From NCBI RefSeq assembly GCF_000003815.2, contig NC_049985.1:6706844-6770843 (forward strand): 64,000 bases of DNA. Direction: 5' to 3'. This stretch comes from Branchiostoma floridae. Taxonomy: Eukaryota > Chordata > Leptocardii > Amphioxiformes > Branchiostomatidae. Made by a program: the position numbers and the translations under genes. The notes beneath the pieces are model-generated. The model had not been told where the DNA came from. It searched no databases and was given only the letters and a program-made list of their open reading frames with translations. Below are positions 49,106-61,600 of this stretch, in pieces (within the stretch, counting starts at the first letter, position 1; each line of letters begins with the position of its first letter).

Positions 49106-52100
49106 TTACTGTAGATATCCCCAGAGGTGGTTCCCTGGCCTCGTCTCGTCCTCGCTGATGAAGAAGTCCTGCATGTGGATGTCCCACTCCGTCCGGGACA
49201 CCATGCCGTCACCGTTCTGCACATCAAAAAGACAAGCATACTATTTTTTTACTAATATAAGATATATAATATGATATTTTATACTACTGATTTTTATGCC
49301 AACTGGCACAAAGGTTCATCGTTGTTTCTGAATACATTATGAATATATACCCTAAACTGGGGATACCAACCCTCTCTTCACCAGGACGGGGGGTGATATC
49401 GACTACTTACAACCTTTGACCCATTGCTGACGTCACACGTGCATCAAATTACGTGTTCAGAGCGATTGGGTCAGACAGCTGAGGAAGGCTGAGCGAGTCA
49501 GTCAAAAATTCTAGACAGTGCATTTTTATTTGGAATGTCTTCATTTATTCTTGCATAACCGTGTATTGCACTACGTTAATTGATTATCATAAATTTAAAA
49601 ACAGCAATGTTTGTATAAAAAGTAAAGAAAGAAGTAGGAACAATGTATAGGTGAAATACTAAAAAAAGATGCGCGCTTACAATGTCTAGTTTGTTGAAGA
49701 TATCCGCCGCGGCACCGTTCCTCCCGAAAGCCTCAAAGAACTTTTCATAGTCCTTCAGCTTTAACGTGTTGTCACCTGCCAAAAACAGGATAGAAATAGC
49801 AAAAAAATTATGAACAGGGATAATAGTTGGGGTGTTAACACTATATGTGGTGATGCTATTAATGAATATACATGTAAGTGCCATAAGATGGAAGCAGATA
49901 CAGTAAGTCACAGACAGAATTCGAATAGTCAACGTAATCGTATGACCGTAACGCCAACGTGACCGAGCCTGGTTGCTTGTTAACGCTTGTAAATCAGCAA
50001 CTTAGACGTCCTCCATTCGTTGTGGTGTGAATGTAGAGCTTATATCTAGCGTAATAAATGTGAACTGCAGGTCCGGACCGTCTGTATCAATAGCGTGGTT
50101 GGTAGGTGTTAGGGATGAGGCCCCACACCTAGCGTAATAAATGTGAACTGCAGGTTCGTACCGTCTGTATCACACCTAGCGTAATAAATGTGAACTGCAG
50201 GTTCGTACCCGGTGTGTGTCCTAGCGTAATAAATATCAACTGCAGGTCCGTACCGTCTGTATCAATAGCGTGATAAGTGTTAGGGATGAGATCCCGGACC
50301 CATCTCGGCGTCTTGTTGATGTCCGTCCTGTTTGTGAGCGCCTGTGTCCACATGGTGCGGAACTCCTCCCGGGTGATCTGCTGGTCGCCCTTCCCCTCCC
50401 TCCTGTACATCTTCCCCGCGTACAGGTTGTTCCAGAACGCCACCCAGCGGCGGTAGTACTGCACGTACTGTTTGGAGTCCTCGGTCCACCCGTTCAGTCG
50501 GATGTAGGCCTGGAAAAAAGAAAAAAGATGATAATGATAATGAGCTCGAGTTTGTTACTAATGTCAGGAAATTTTTGCCTGACGGCCAACTGTAAGTCCT
50601 ATCTTTCTCTCCTTCAAACAAGAACTGCATTCTTCTCCGATCCGGTGAAAATGCTTCCAATTAAAAGATACAAATCAGAAGTTCTTCTGTAGTACCATGA
50701 CCAGCCGCTAGGGGGCCCAAAATCTAATCATTTTTAGGCCCCTTCACGACCTGCCAACATATTAATTAAATATCAAACACACACACAAACGTTGAACAGT
50801 TGCCAAATTACATGTCTTAACAGTTTGGGGCATATTTGTTACAAATGCGTCGGTAATGTATGTACATGTACTCTTTATATTAATATATTCATTCACATAA
50901 TCCAGCTATTCTAAGGAGTGAGTGGATGAATGAGCTGATCCTCTTCTGAGAGACAACACAGCCCTTGTATATTTCAGTGACTGATGTTTTGACTAGTTGT
51001 TTACCAAAAATGAACCTGGCGTCATTGTAAAATAACACCAATACCCTTCAGAACACCCTTCCCTTGTCAACACCCCCCAACCGTTACCATATGGTTGATA
51101 AATACGAAACAGGTGGTGTACAGGGTCGATATGGAAGGATTATTGAACTTTCCCCGGTGTCATTTGTTAGATGAAGATCGATCTTGAAGTTGGCAAGGGG
51201 CAGGTGGGACGGTACATTAATTGTTACCTCAGGTTTACCTCCAATTGGTTACTGCCTTCGGTTGTGCTTAATAGTTTGGACATATAATTTCAGATCATTT
51301 TGATGATGGATGTGTGTATGTATGAGTGAGAACCCCAAGCTGTTGAGATCTTGGCCCCTAGAAGTATTTTAAGGTACTGCAACATTCAATGTCGCGGTCT
51401 TTTTTCATACAAGTTAAGGGCCAAACAGTTAAAAAGTAAACATATATAAATCGTGGCAATGTTTAAACCTTATATATTGAATGAGAAACAACAAAACAAG
51501 TAACTAAACTAAGAATTGGTGATAGACATTTCGTGACTTAACATTCTATACTGCTGTTCAAGTCAAAGTTATGAGGGGTTAACGCCAAACGTGCCATCAT
51601 GATGTAACAACAACGTTAGTTTGGCAACAAAACAGTCGCCCTTGTTTTGGGACATGCCAGAGACAGGCGTGTTCGGACGTCACCGACAACTCGTGACCTC
51701 CTTTATCAGAATGTCGGCCATATCTGTACCTGACCTTGTCATCTCTTACGTCAAGGTCATACTTCATTACACCCGTTTAGGATCTCAAGGTCACAAATGA
51801 GCAGCTATAGGAGGATGACACCCAAAAACGGCTGACCTAGGATGACCTATGCCATTATGAATTGAATATGATATAACGTTATGATATATGATCTAGCAAA
51901 TGTATGATTTGAAAGACAAAATGTACACAGCATGCAAAGTTACAAAGTACACTTCTTTATCAATGCAATTCGTTTGAATTACAAGTGGAATTTTTGCTCG
52001 CTCAACAATAACCGGTTCAGTGGAAGAGTGGTACTAGTGCAACCTTTTATCGATCTCCAACATTATAACCAGACAAAATATGATACATCACCAAATATGT

Positions 52101-53811
52101 ACTATGATATGATGAGGAGCTTTCTAATTCGAATGACCGTGCGTATATATACCTTCAGAGCAGTTTCAAAGTCTTCGTCGAATCTGAGAATGCCATCATT
52201 GTTGATATCTGAAAAATATGAAAGGATATTTAAGTATAGTCTGTTACAAAGTAGAGCTGTAAATCATATCTATATGCATATGCATAAACTGTTCAATAGG
52301 GCCGCGGGATCGCGTTATCCACGGTGATCGTTGAGTGACCGTTCAGCGACTACACTGGATTACGTAACCCTTGATTTTGTGGCTGGAATATGAAACACGA
52401 TGCAAAAATATGCCTTAAAAGACAACAAAGCACGCAAAACGTTTTAAAAAAGTTCTTTGTCGAAGAAACTTTGTCAAATTGATATTTGGCCTTATTGGAA
52501 GTTTCTAAGGAAGTTTGATCCGAATCGGAATTCTTTCTAACTAACTAACAAAACTGTTGGAAGGGCCAACATAGGCCAGTGCTTTTGGGACCAGCTCAAG
52601 GTGACTCCGAGAAAATTTGCCTCGGGTCCTCAGGGAAACCACAGGTCAAAAATTACCGGGTTGGGCTACTGGGCAAGGCGGGGAAAGAGGCCTATAGTGC
52701 CGGGAATCCCAGTCTGCAGTCGTGGAAAGCCAGGTTGAATCATTTCCAAAACATGAAAATTGAAAAACTGCTAGCACAACAGCTAACAAACAGCCCTGTG
52801 TTTGCACCCTGATTCGGTAGGCTGGCACGGTTTCACGCCTGACATTTTTGCGTTTGACAAAAGACAATCACAGTAACGTCAGTGGTTGTGTTTTCGCAAA
52901 CACGTGATATGAATGAGAATAACATGCTGAGTTCAAAGTCTCGTCGATCTAGAAGTTGATGCATAATCTTGTACTTATTACCTTTATAAGCCGAGACATA
53001 AAACTCTCCAACTCGTATTGACTTTTGCATGGCGCTAGCTAGGGGATCGTGCTGCCAGTACATTCTCATCAACAAATCAAAGTCAGATCGTATGCAATCT
53101 GTCTTGGGGTAATAGTAACGACTTGGTAACTCACACAACAAATTTCTTTCGTAAAGATTTCTTACATTTTATGTTTGTTTTGCTGTTTCCCTTAGCTTTC
53201 ATGTGTTGCATCATATTCTCATTATAAAAACAAGGGTCATACAAACCCAACTTTAGTCGCTGTACGGTCGCTGTACGATCGTTGTCAGAATGGGGACCTG
53301 AAGGACGACTCATGTTTTCATTCTTCATACTATTATAGCTACGTGTCGCCATATGTATATATATAAACACATTTCTACGTACCTCAAAATACCTGATGTG
53401 TCAAGTAATGGGTGACATATGGCATCGCGACATGTATTGTCTCCCTTCCGTAGCCGTTCTACATATTAACGTCACATACTCTGTGTTTTGCAAACTTGAA
53501 GAGTATAACGTTGTAACAGTTAATCCGACTCTAAAGTCCAGTTTTCCAGACATAAAGCATAAAGCAGTATGAACAGTTCACAAAGATTTATGTCATTGTT
53601 TACATGAAAAAGGAACAGGTATACGCCCACCGTAGAAGTCAAAGCAGTTCTCTATTTTCCTCCTCTGGAATTCCGTTAAAGTCACGACTTTGGGAGCAGC
53701 ATCGGTGCTGTAGACCCGCCAGGGGGCGGGACTGTGCCTCGTGAGGGGAGTGCGCGCCTGCTGTAGTCTTAGACCCACGGGAAGCAGCCTTCTCCCAGCA
53801 GCGGAGGCCAT
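49106..53811 (-). CDS. Calexcitin/SCP-like EF-hand protein 2, presequence-like N-terminus
   Basis: Five exons: 53811-53631, 52208-52153, 50509-50254, 49775-49681, 49216-49106; 232 aa. It is a paralogue of the gene at 42461-45850 with the same intron positions and phases, except that exon 3 here covers what is split in two there (no intron at ITRE|EF). EF loops: DINNDGILRFDE, degenerate second site (REGKGDQQITREE), DTDGDNTLKLKD, DINGDGMVSRTE. It ends FFISEDETRPGNHLWGYLQ, close to calexcitin. The first ~40 residues are Arg/Ala/Leu-rich with no acidic residue until ...WRVYSTD, so R-x-Y|S again fits the mitochondrial R-3 pattern. The exon 1 donor is the weaker GTGGGC. The donor of exon 3 lies beside several small duplications. 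Confidence 0.9.
50046..50253. repeat. Local duplications of an exon-intron junction in EF-hand gene 2
   Basis: CTAGCGTAATAAAT followed by a CTGCAGGT-type block occurs four times (about 50046, 50129, 50176, 50221). The copy nearest 50254 holds the true donor of exon 3. The copy at 50079-50119 also carries about 40 bp of the exon end, ATCAATAGCGTGGT and TGTTAGGGATGAG. On the minus strand, copies supply extra GACG|GT sites. Confidence 0.8.
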
Positions 53812-54985
53812 TGCTGTATGTAAGTTTTGCTGAATGACCCGAAGGGGGTTGTGTTTGCACTAAACAGGAACTGCACTTTTCGCTTGTCATCAAAGGGGGC
53901 GCTTCTTTTGGCTGACGAAGGAAATACCACCTGTTTTGGCAGTGTGTGTCCTCGCCCCGTGCGTAATGTACACGCCACCCACATGATTTTGTTTCCCGTT
54001 ATAACATACAACATGGCAGCCAAAGGAAACAAGGTGCATGACAAATAGGATTTCTGTGGAGGTCGTGAACTTTCCTCGCGGTCACTTTGGGTGAAACTAA
54101 AACAGGAGGCGGATACTATACGTAGAACTCAATGACACTAGCTTTACCTGGAAGTTGGACATTTTATCAAAGAGGCATTAAAGTAAGAGCAATTCAGCAT
54201 CTTTTTTATCCTTACTCGATTATATTTTGCCAGCTGCCTTTGATACACATGTATCATATGTATACACCAAAAACTGCATGGAATACATGTATGTTAAGTA
54301 TCTGGTGTAAGGGTTTCACATACACTTCTTAATTAACACATTGTTCCTGTAAAATCTCAATTATGACATATTTCTAACATAATGTGTGCACGAAATGTTT
54401 TTTTCTTCTCATCAGGCAAACGATCGACATTTCTATCCACCCCCTTTATCTTCTCTATAAATAATGCAGAGCTAGAGCAACACCGATGGTCATTATGCGA
54501 AGGATTATCAAAACACAATTACATCGTCACGACGTGATGTAAGTCTAAATTTCTCTCAACTACGGAAAGTGTAAAAATGATCTCAATACCTATTGATAAT
54601 TTGCTTCTAGACAAGAAGAGTAAGCTGTGTCCCCTCTGGGACCCCATAATGATAAGTGGTTCTGCCCAAACGAGCCCCAGGGCATCAGGATTGGGTGGGA
54701 CAGAATGGTACAGTCATTAGACCGTCTATACGCCTTGTTGTCAATCAGAAATGACCTATCACCCTGGTCTCGATAGACGTGCTCATGTCATTGTCCACCT
54801 TTGACAAGCAGCGTGACCCCAAAACGGAAATATGGGGGTCTTTTAAAGGCACCGGCAGAATAATTAGGCCATGGCAACGAGAAATAAGCGCCTGTATTGA
54901 TGAATTGACGACGTAAACATCATGAAATATTTACCGCGTACCGGGACGACATCGTCTTTGAAAGGACTGACCGGGAGTTTCTAGA
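53812..54985. promoter_or_regulatory. Divergent intergenic region, EF-hand gene 2 and sialyltransferase 1
   Basis: About 1.17 kb separate start codons that point away from each other, so both promoters should lie here. No clear TATA box or known element was identified. Confidence 0.4.
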
Positions 54986-57591
54986 ATGGACGACTCTCTC
55001 ACCCGAATGCCGAGGGTGACACTACAGAGACTGGGGCTTGCCGTGTCCGTCCTTGTCTTGCTGAACTTCTTCCTCAGTCTCCAAGACGTCGTGAAAGTAG
55101 AGATACGCCTGAAAAGACGACATCACACCTGGGTGACTCACAACAGGTAAGGCCTGGCGATGATTATTGTAAAGGAGCATTGCTGTGTTGAAAGCAGTTC
55201 TGTACACTGAATGGTGAATAAAAACTATCGGTCTTTTAATATTGAATTTATCGCATGACCGAGCAACGTTTCTTTTGTTCTTTTTTTTTCCTTTTTATTT
55301 GTCTACTTCCTCATGAGGTCACGGTTGGATCGTGATGTGAATGGTTTCCTGAAATAACCATGTGCCTTACAGCAATATTTATACATGTATATACAAAGTG
55401 ATTATAATTAGACCACCGTATCTCTTCGCGATGCTAGTCTTTTATTAAAATCTTATCATGCAGATTGTCTTTCATTTCATCTTCACAGATTTAACGATAC
55501 CAACAGTCACATTATAAAGTCTGACAACAACACATCGTCCTACAATCACTCCCAGGATGCTTTGCGCCCAAAGTATCACACAATTGAATCTCTGATGGCA
55601 CCAATTAACGTGAGCGCATGGCATGTAAACAGCACAGAAGTTTTACATTGGAGGTGAGCTTGTTTGTTCTTGTGTGCCTAGAAACCTGTTTTTTTCTCAA
55701 AGTAACAGAAACTGACCTGACCTATCAAAATAACATAGTGGAGCAGTTACATAACAACGATGACCAAGAAAAAATGTAAATTAAATTATTTGAGGTAAAA
55801 CCGAAGAATTGCAAACTGCATTACATATGATAATCGTAACGTGTGCTATTTTCCACCGTACTTTTCTGCTTCCGTTTCCTTATGAACTTGAATACATTTA
55901 AGTAGTTAATGATAATGATGATGATGATAAGTAGTTACTCTACGGATTGTGCACGTGGCTTTTGAGCTGTTTATTGATTACATACATCTTTCTCAGACGA
56001 TATATCACTCAGTACTTCAACCCTGAGAAAGACTTCACTGTCCTGAAGTCCCAGTACAAGGTGGGCGACACCGTGAAGTACGAAGTTTCCGTCCGTGATA
56101 GGTGTAACATCACCCAGCAGCTGCACCACAACATGCCGGAAGTCAACCCTTTGGCGGGAAAACGCTTCCGGACGTGCTCTGTGGTGGGGAATTCTGGGAT
56201 ACTTCTCAACAGCGGCTGTGGTCGAGACATTGACTCAGCCGATTTCGTCATCAGGTAGTTTGATCAAATATGACAAACATGGGCTCATCAAGACCTTCCC
56301 ACATACCAAATATTAATACAACCCATTCAGGCCTTTAGAGTCCTTCTGTCCATCCACAAACAGATAGACAGACACACACAGACACACACACACACACACA
56401 CACACACTCATACATACACACGCTTACACACACACACAAACACTATCAAAAACAGAACCTTATTGGTGAAGGTAATGAGGTACTGTAGGTTGTCCGCGAG
56501 AGATACTTTGACTCATCCCTTTGAGCCTTAAGCTATCACAATTACGTTTTGAAGTCGACCCAACACGTTACATATGTACACGGCATAGAATATACACAGT
56601 GAAAAGAGACAGTGCATTTGAATCAATTCTAATGCCCAGGAGAATTGTTTGTCTACAATAAGTGTAGCTACTTGGCATGAACGATACTTCTGTGTTGTCA
56701 GGTGTAACTTGGCCCAGACCCTGCCCTACGTCCATGACGTCGGCATCAAGCACGGCCTGACGACCATGAACCCCTCGGTCATGGCTCATGACTACCGGTT
56801 CCTGGATCAGAACGCCACGGTCAAGGCCAGGTTCGTGGACAGACTGAGACAACTCGGGGACTCCATCTTCTACCAGTTCGCCTTCGTCAACAAGAATGGG
56901 AGAGACTATATACAATGGACCAACGAGATCATAGTGAACGAGAGCCTACCTGTTAAAAGCGTTTTCCCACCGCGAACTTGCAATGGCATGATTAGAAAGT
57001 GAGTATTACATGTACTAGTAATATCTCTTACTCTGATGTTTTAGAAGATACATCTATGCAGACTTTGAAGGGGTCAGGGGTGTTTTTTGGCGACGCCTCA
57101 ATGGGAATGTTTGCTACTTTTTTGGGGCGACGCCTTGAGGGCAAATGCTTACTACTGTTTATTTCCCACGACCCCTCAAGGCCAAATCTTTGTTACTTTT
57201 ATTCTTTGGTGACGCCTCAAGGGCAAATGTTTGCTACTTTTGTCACCTTATTACATTGTAAGAATACTTAATTAGTTTTCCAAGTCTTGGAGATCAATAT
57301 GTTGTTGTTTCAAACAGAGTTTGGAGCCGAACGAGGGAGTTCCAGTTCAAGCGCCCTTCCTCCGGCATGTACATGATCACGGTGGCCATCACCATCTGTG
57401 ACGAGATCCACGTGTACGGCTATTTCCCCTTCAAAGAGGACCACCGCGGCACCAGGCTGCGGTACCACTACTACGACCACCGGCGGTACTCCACGGGCGG
57501 ATTGCACGCCATGCCCGAGGAGTACCGGGCCCTCAGGATGCTGCACGACAGGGGAGTCCTCAGGCTTCACAACGACAGATGTAGACCTTGA
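54986..57591 (+). CDS. ST8SIA: ST8SIA-type alpha-2,8-sialyltransferase 1
   Basis: Five exons, all introns in phase 2: 54986-55146, 55489-55653, 55997-56254, 56702-56998, 57318-57591; 384 aa, in the family range. It is a Golgi type II enzyme transferring sialic acid from CMP-sialic acid. A short cytoplasmic tail precedes a membrane anchor at residues ~16-33 (LGLAVSVLVLLNFFLSL). The stem is rich in N-glycosylation sequons (NDT, NNT, NHS, NVS, NST, NIT). Sialylmotif L starts at ~165: RTCSVVGNSGILLNSGCG...DFVIRCNL...DVGIK. Motif S: SSGMYMITVAITICDEIHVY, ~308-327. Motif III is HYYD, and motif VS is HAMPEE. The SGCG and RCNL signatures and the C-terminal Cys favour the ST8SIA branch. Acceptor specificity cannot be read. 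A similar gene follows 1.07 kb downstream. Confidence 0.93.
56285..56460 (+). repeat. Dispersed repeat copy with CA microsatellite tail
   Basis: CACATACCAAATATTAATAC followed by CCCATTCAGGCCTTTAGAG and a (CA)n tail (about 56371-56439), in an intron of sialyltransferase 1. It is the third copy of the family at 12595 and 31855; the CA tail suggests the microsatellite arose from the retroposon tail. Confidence 0.6.
57085..57245. repeat. Intronic tandem repeat, ~50-60-bp unit, three copies
   Basis: GACGCCTCAAGGGCAAATGT and TTTGCTACTTTT recur in diverged form within the last intron of sialyltransferase 1 (around 57090, 57128, 57170 and 57211). Confidence 0.7.
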
Positions 57592-58104
57592 TTATTATGT
57601 TGTGTTTCAACCAATCAGAGGTAATAACTTCTCTGACGTCAGCCTTGAACTGTGAACCCAATCAAGCATAGGTGGTGCCATCTCTGATGTCACATATACC
57701 AGAACGCACCATACATATTTAAAAAACGGAATCATGACCCCCGATCTATCAGAGCAAGGACATCATATAGTGTCCTTGATCAGAGTCAATATTTCTCCTG
57801 ACGCCTGTGAAGTCAGGCGTACCCAGTACCTGGATCAGTCATAATCGAACCAGTTATAAGCTCCTTCAATCAGAGACAAAATCTACCTCAAAACCAACTA
57901 TTCCTGAAAATCTAAGGTTGAAACTTTTTGTTTTAGCGTCACTAAGACTATAATAAGAGTGACGAGTGGAAAATAGAACAAAGTAGAAAAACTGTTACGT
58001 TTTAGTCTGTAGTATAGTAATAGTCAAGTGCAATGTTATTTGTTCTTAATTCACGACTGTATCTATAAAGTATTGTCAGTTGGTTGTGATACTTTTCACC
58101 GTGA

Positions 58105-58110
58105 AATAAA
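58105..58110 (+). terminator. Polyadenylation signal of sialyltransferase 1
   Basis: AATAAA about 515 nt after the stop codon, followed within 30 nt by T/GT-rich sequence (TATATGTCTGGTCT). It lies before the next gene. Confidence 0.55.
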
Positions 58111-58660
58111 TGACATTATTATATGTCTGGTCTAAAGAACAGAGACATCGTGTGAGTTATATATATATGTAACTTATGACAAACCAATTATCAGCGTATG
58201 ATTAACTCTAGAGTGATGCGTACTTCTTGACGTTACGACAGCAGATTTTAACTACATAAACGTATAAACTTAAATTTTATTTTTGTGACATTTAAAACTA
58301 CACAGTGAAGACAGTATACCAAAAGTTTACGCGTTGTAGGCAATGAGAAATGTACAAAACACCATGGGAGAGTCCTAATAGTCTCCCCCCCCCCCCCACA
58401 TTTCGGATTGCTGTTTTCCAAGGCCAATCCTTCGTTTCAGTCTGACCGCACCTATAGGCAAGGTTGAATGACCTTTGCGGCACACGTTGGACCAGTTTTT
58501 TCCACACAATTATCACCATTAAAGATGGCGGCTGCGTCAAAACATGACAACGTATGTAGTCTCGCAGTCAATTCAACCTTGTCCCGAAAAGATGTGCCAA
58601 TTGTGATATTAGTTTTGTGTAGATGCAGTGTGTAAAGCCCAAAAGGATAGAAGAATAACC

Positions 58661-61600
58661 ATGAGACGCCGTTTTCAGTACCTCTCTACCAGGTGAGTTC
58701 CTTTTAATTGATTTAGTATGGGGAAGTGGGTGCGGAGACTTGTGTCTTGCAGAACTATTCTACGGCAAGCCGGAAACCGGACACATATCGTTTTCAGCCA
58801 GTATTTGGTCCTGAATTTTCAAACTATGAAAATCGTATGTTCTTTCAAGGAGATTAAACCTGTTTGGTTCTATCAGTAGATTATGAGTTGCCAGCGCCAC
58901 CCATGCGTCATATATTGATGAGTGACAAGTCTAAGGTTAGGGTCACTTGGCTTGGACTACAAAGAATATATTCAGCACTTCACCAGGTGAATGTTACTAA
59001 ACCATCCCAGGGCGCTTGTTTGTATCATGCTAACATAACGTTAAATCGGCTAGTGGACGTTGAGAAGGGAATAGTAGCTAGGCGAAAATTGGGACACATT
59101 GTCAAGATGACAGTTTGATTTACACTTCGCCGTTTGATGGTCTGATTTTTAAGTTTATCGTGTATAACTTGTTAAATTTGGTTCTCCTGTCGGTCATGTA
59201 TTTTTTTCTATCTTCAACCATTTAACTTCGAGTCTGACCTTGGTGGCTTATTTTAACAATAAAGTAACCGATCTGCAGTACAATGACGTGGCTGAAAATA
59301 CCTTGACATTTATATGTAACCAGCGTCACACAACCTCTTCTCGATGTGTCGAGGCTGACTCACCACCCACCTCCCCACCCTGCCCAGAAAGCTTGTGGTC
59401 ATACTCAAAAGAACCATTTCCATTCCCAGAACTAGAAGTAGGGTTTTAGGATCATCACTATGAAAATCGGTCCAATAGGAGCTCAGGATTATCTGTTGCT
59501 ATGGAAACCAGACAGTTCAATGACATTCATTCCAGTAGCAAAGTATTTATTAGTAATTTCAACGTTCTAGGCTTTGACATGGCTTCGCCAACAAGCTTCA
59601 TGTTATAACTTTCCGATCTTAATCCTACATCCGCTTGGCCAGATAGGTTTGATACAACTGACAAAGCTCATTATGGTTTCAGGTTCAGACCGCTGGGATT
59701 TCGCAGGACTACCTTCAATGTGTTTCTTGCGTTGTCGATACTGGGAATAGTAATGCTCATATACGGGATTCGACTTGGGAGCGAGGACGAGACGATCGAC
59801 GAGGACTACGACGCGGACTCACGTGAGATTATAAACAACACTTATAGCAGAGAGGTGGAAGAAACAGCACCAGACTCAGACGAGGCGTCATCAGAAGAGG
59901 AGTCGGAAGAATGGCACCTGAATCCTTTGCCTGCACTGAAGGCTCTGTGGAGCAAAACAGAGAGAACCGTACCGGTCATGCCTGAGTTAGACAATGCAGA
60001 AACCCAGGCCAGCCAGCCCAATCCCATCATTGAGAGAGTAGAGAAGCACTGGAACGAGGAACGTTGCCAGGCCATGCAGTAAGTCACTTTGATAGCAATA
60101 TATGATACACGTATTGTTTCTCTTCACATAGATGTTTGAAATGACTGGTTATTAGGACTGTTTGAGTAAAAATATGTATATCGGAAACGATCATGAGACC
60201 CAGAATGATGTTGTCAATTTTGTACAGAGTATACTTTATGAAGAAGTTTTGTTGAGCGTTTTTGCTAGTTTGCTTGATGTTAACATGACTTTGTCCAACT
60301 GCTAACAATTGGATTTTCTATCACCTTTTAAGGAATTTAAGCCGGCGTTTTTACGACCCAAGACGCCACGTCATCCACCTTAGGGAGCTGTACAAGTTCG
60401 AGAGATACTGCAACTCCTCTACCTTCACCCTCAAGACGTCCAAAACCAAATTCTGTGACGTCGTCAGCACACCCATCCGGCAATACCGCACATGCGCGGT
60501 AGTGGGGAACGGCGGCATCCTCTTGAACAGTAGCTGCGGTGCTGAGATAGACGCACATGACTTTGTCGTCCGCTCAAACCTCCCTCCTACATTACCTTAC
60601 CGACAAGACGTCGGCATCAAAACCAACTTCACAGCCGTGAATTTCGAACGCCTTATACAAGTCAGAGACCAACTGAAGTCTTCCAACCCTCGCGTGCTGG
60701 ATGAAGTGTTCACCAGGTTTAGGATTTCGCCGGGCATGGTGTTCGCGTACGGACTGAGTCTGCAAGACGTAAGGAACCAGAGGAGAATGGCGGGCACCGC
60801 ACGGACCGTCAGAGAGCGGGGCCTGCCTGTCACGTTTGCGTTCGCTCACCGGTCCTACATGGATGGCAAAGGGTTAGTAAACTGTCTTCTTCTACTTAGA
60901 GTCTCACATGGGGCCTATTCCGACAATATACAGTGGGAAGGTTTCCACTTTTGTGAGCGTGGCCTCTAATAAACTTTCATCCAATCAGAGAAGCCTGAAT
61001 GCTTCCCTTAGGAAACACCGATTCTCTGATTAGCTGACAGATCAAACAAAAGTGGAAACCTCAGCCCGGATAAGCAAAGCCCTCCCTAGGTATGCTGTAT
61101 AGGCCAAGGGCGAGGCTCTGCGTATACGTAGGAGAATGGTAAATTACATGCGATAATAAAGATTGATCGAAAGTGTGGGGGAAACACCGATGGAAATAGC
61201 TGACAAAGTAGGACCCCCCTCCCCTCAACGGATCCAAGGATTCAAAAGTGCCAGTTCTTTTCTTTTATTAATCCTACTCCTTTAGATAATTCTCTACTAA
61301 TGATTGCCTTCTGTTCCAGTTATCTTCATACTTCTTCAATTTCTCTTTAATTATACACACTCTTCATATTGACGCCAAATATTACAAACAAGTGTGTTGT
61401 CTACTTCTAGGAAAGGGGTTTTGATGTATTATTGATATTGTATGCCCTGTGCCCATGTAGTATGTGGTACTTGCTGTCTCGTAAACAGAACCACCTGCCC
61501 TCCACCTGTTTGAACGTGGTGGGGCTGTAGGTGTTCTGATGTAACGTTACGTATGTTCTGTGTCCGTGTGGCTAGGTGTTCTGATGTGCGTATGTTTTGT

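Noticed and set aside
57398-57655. Thr/Gly-rich frame over the last exon of sialyltransferase 1
   Set aside because: Out of frame with motif S and HYYD; a shadow of a GC-rich exon.
59240-59449. 69-codon frame in intron 1 of sialyltransferase 2
   Set aside because: No similarity or splice support, and phase does not connect to the flanking exons.
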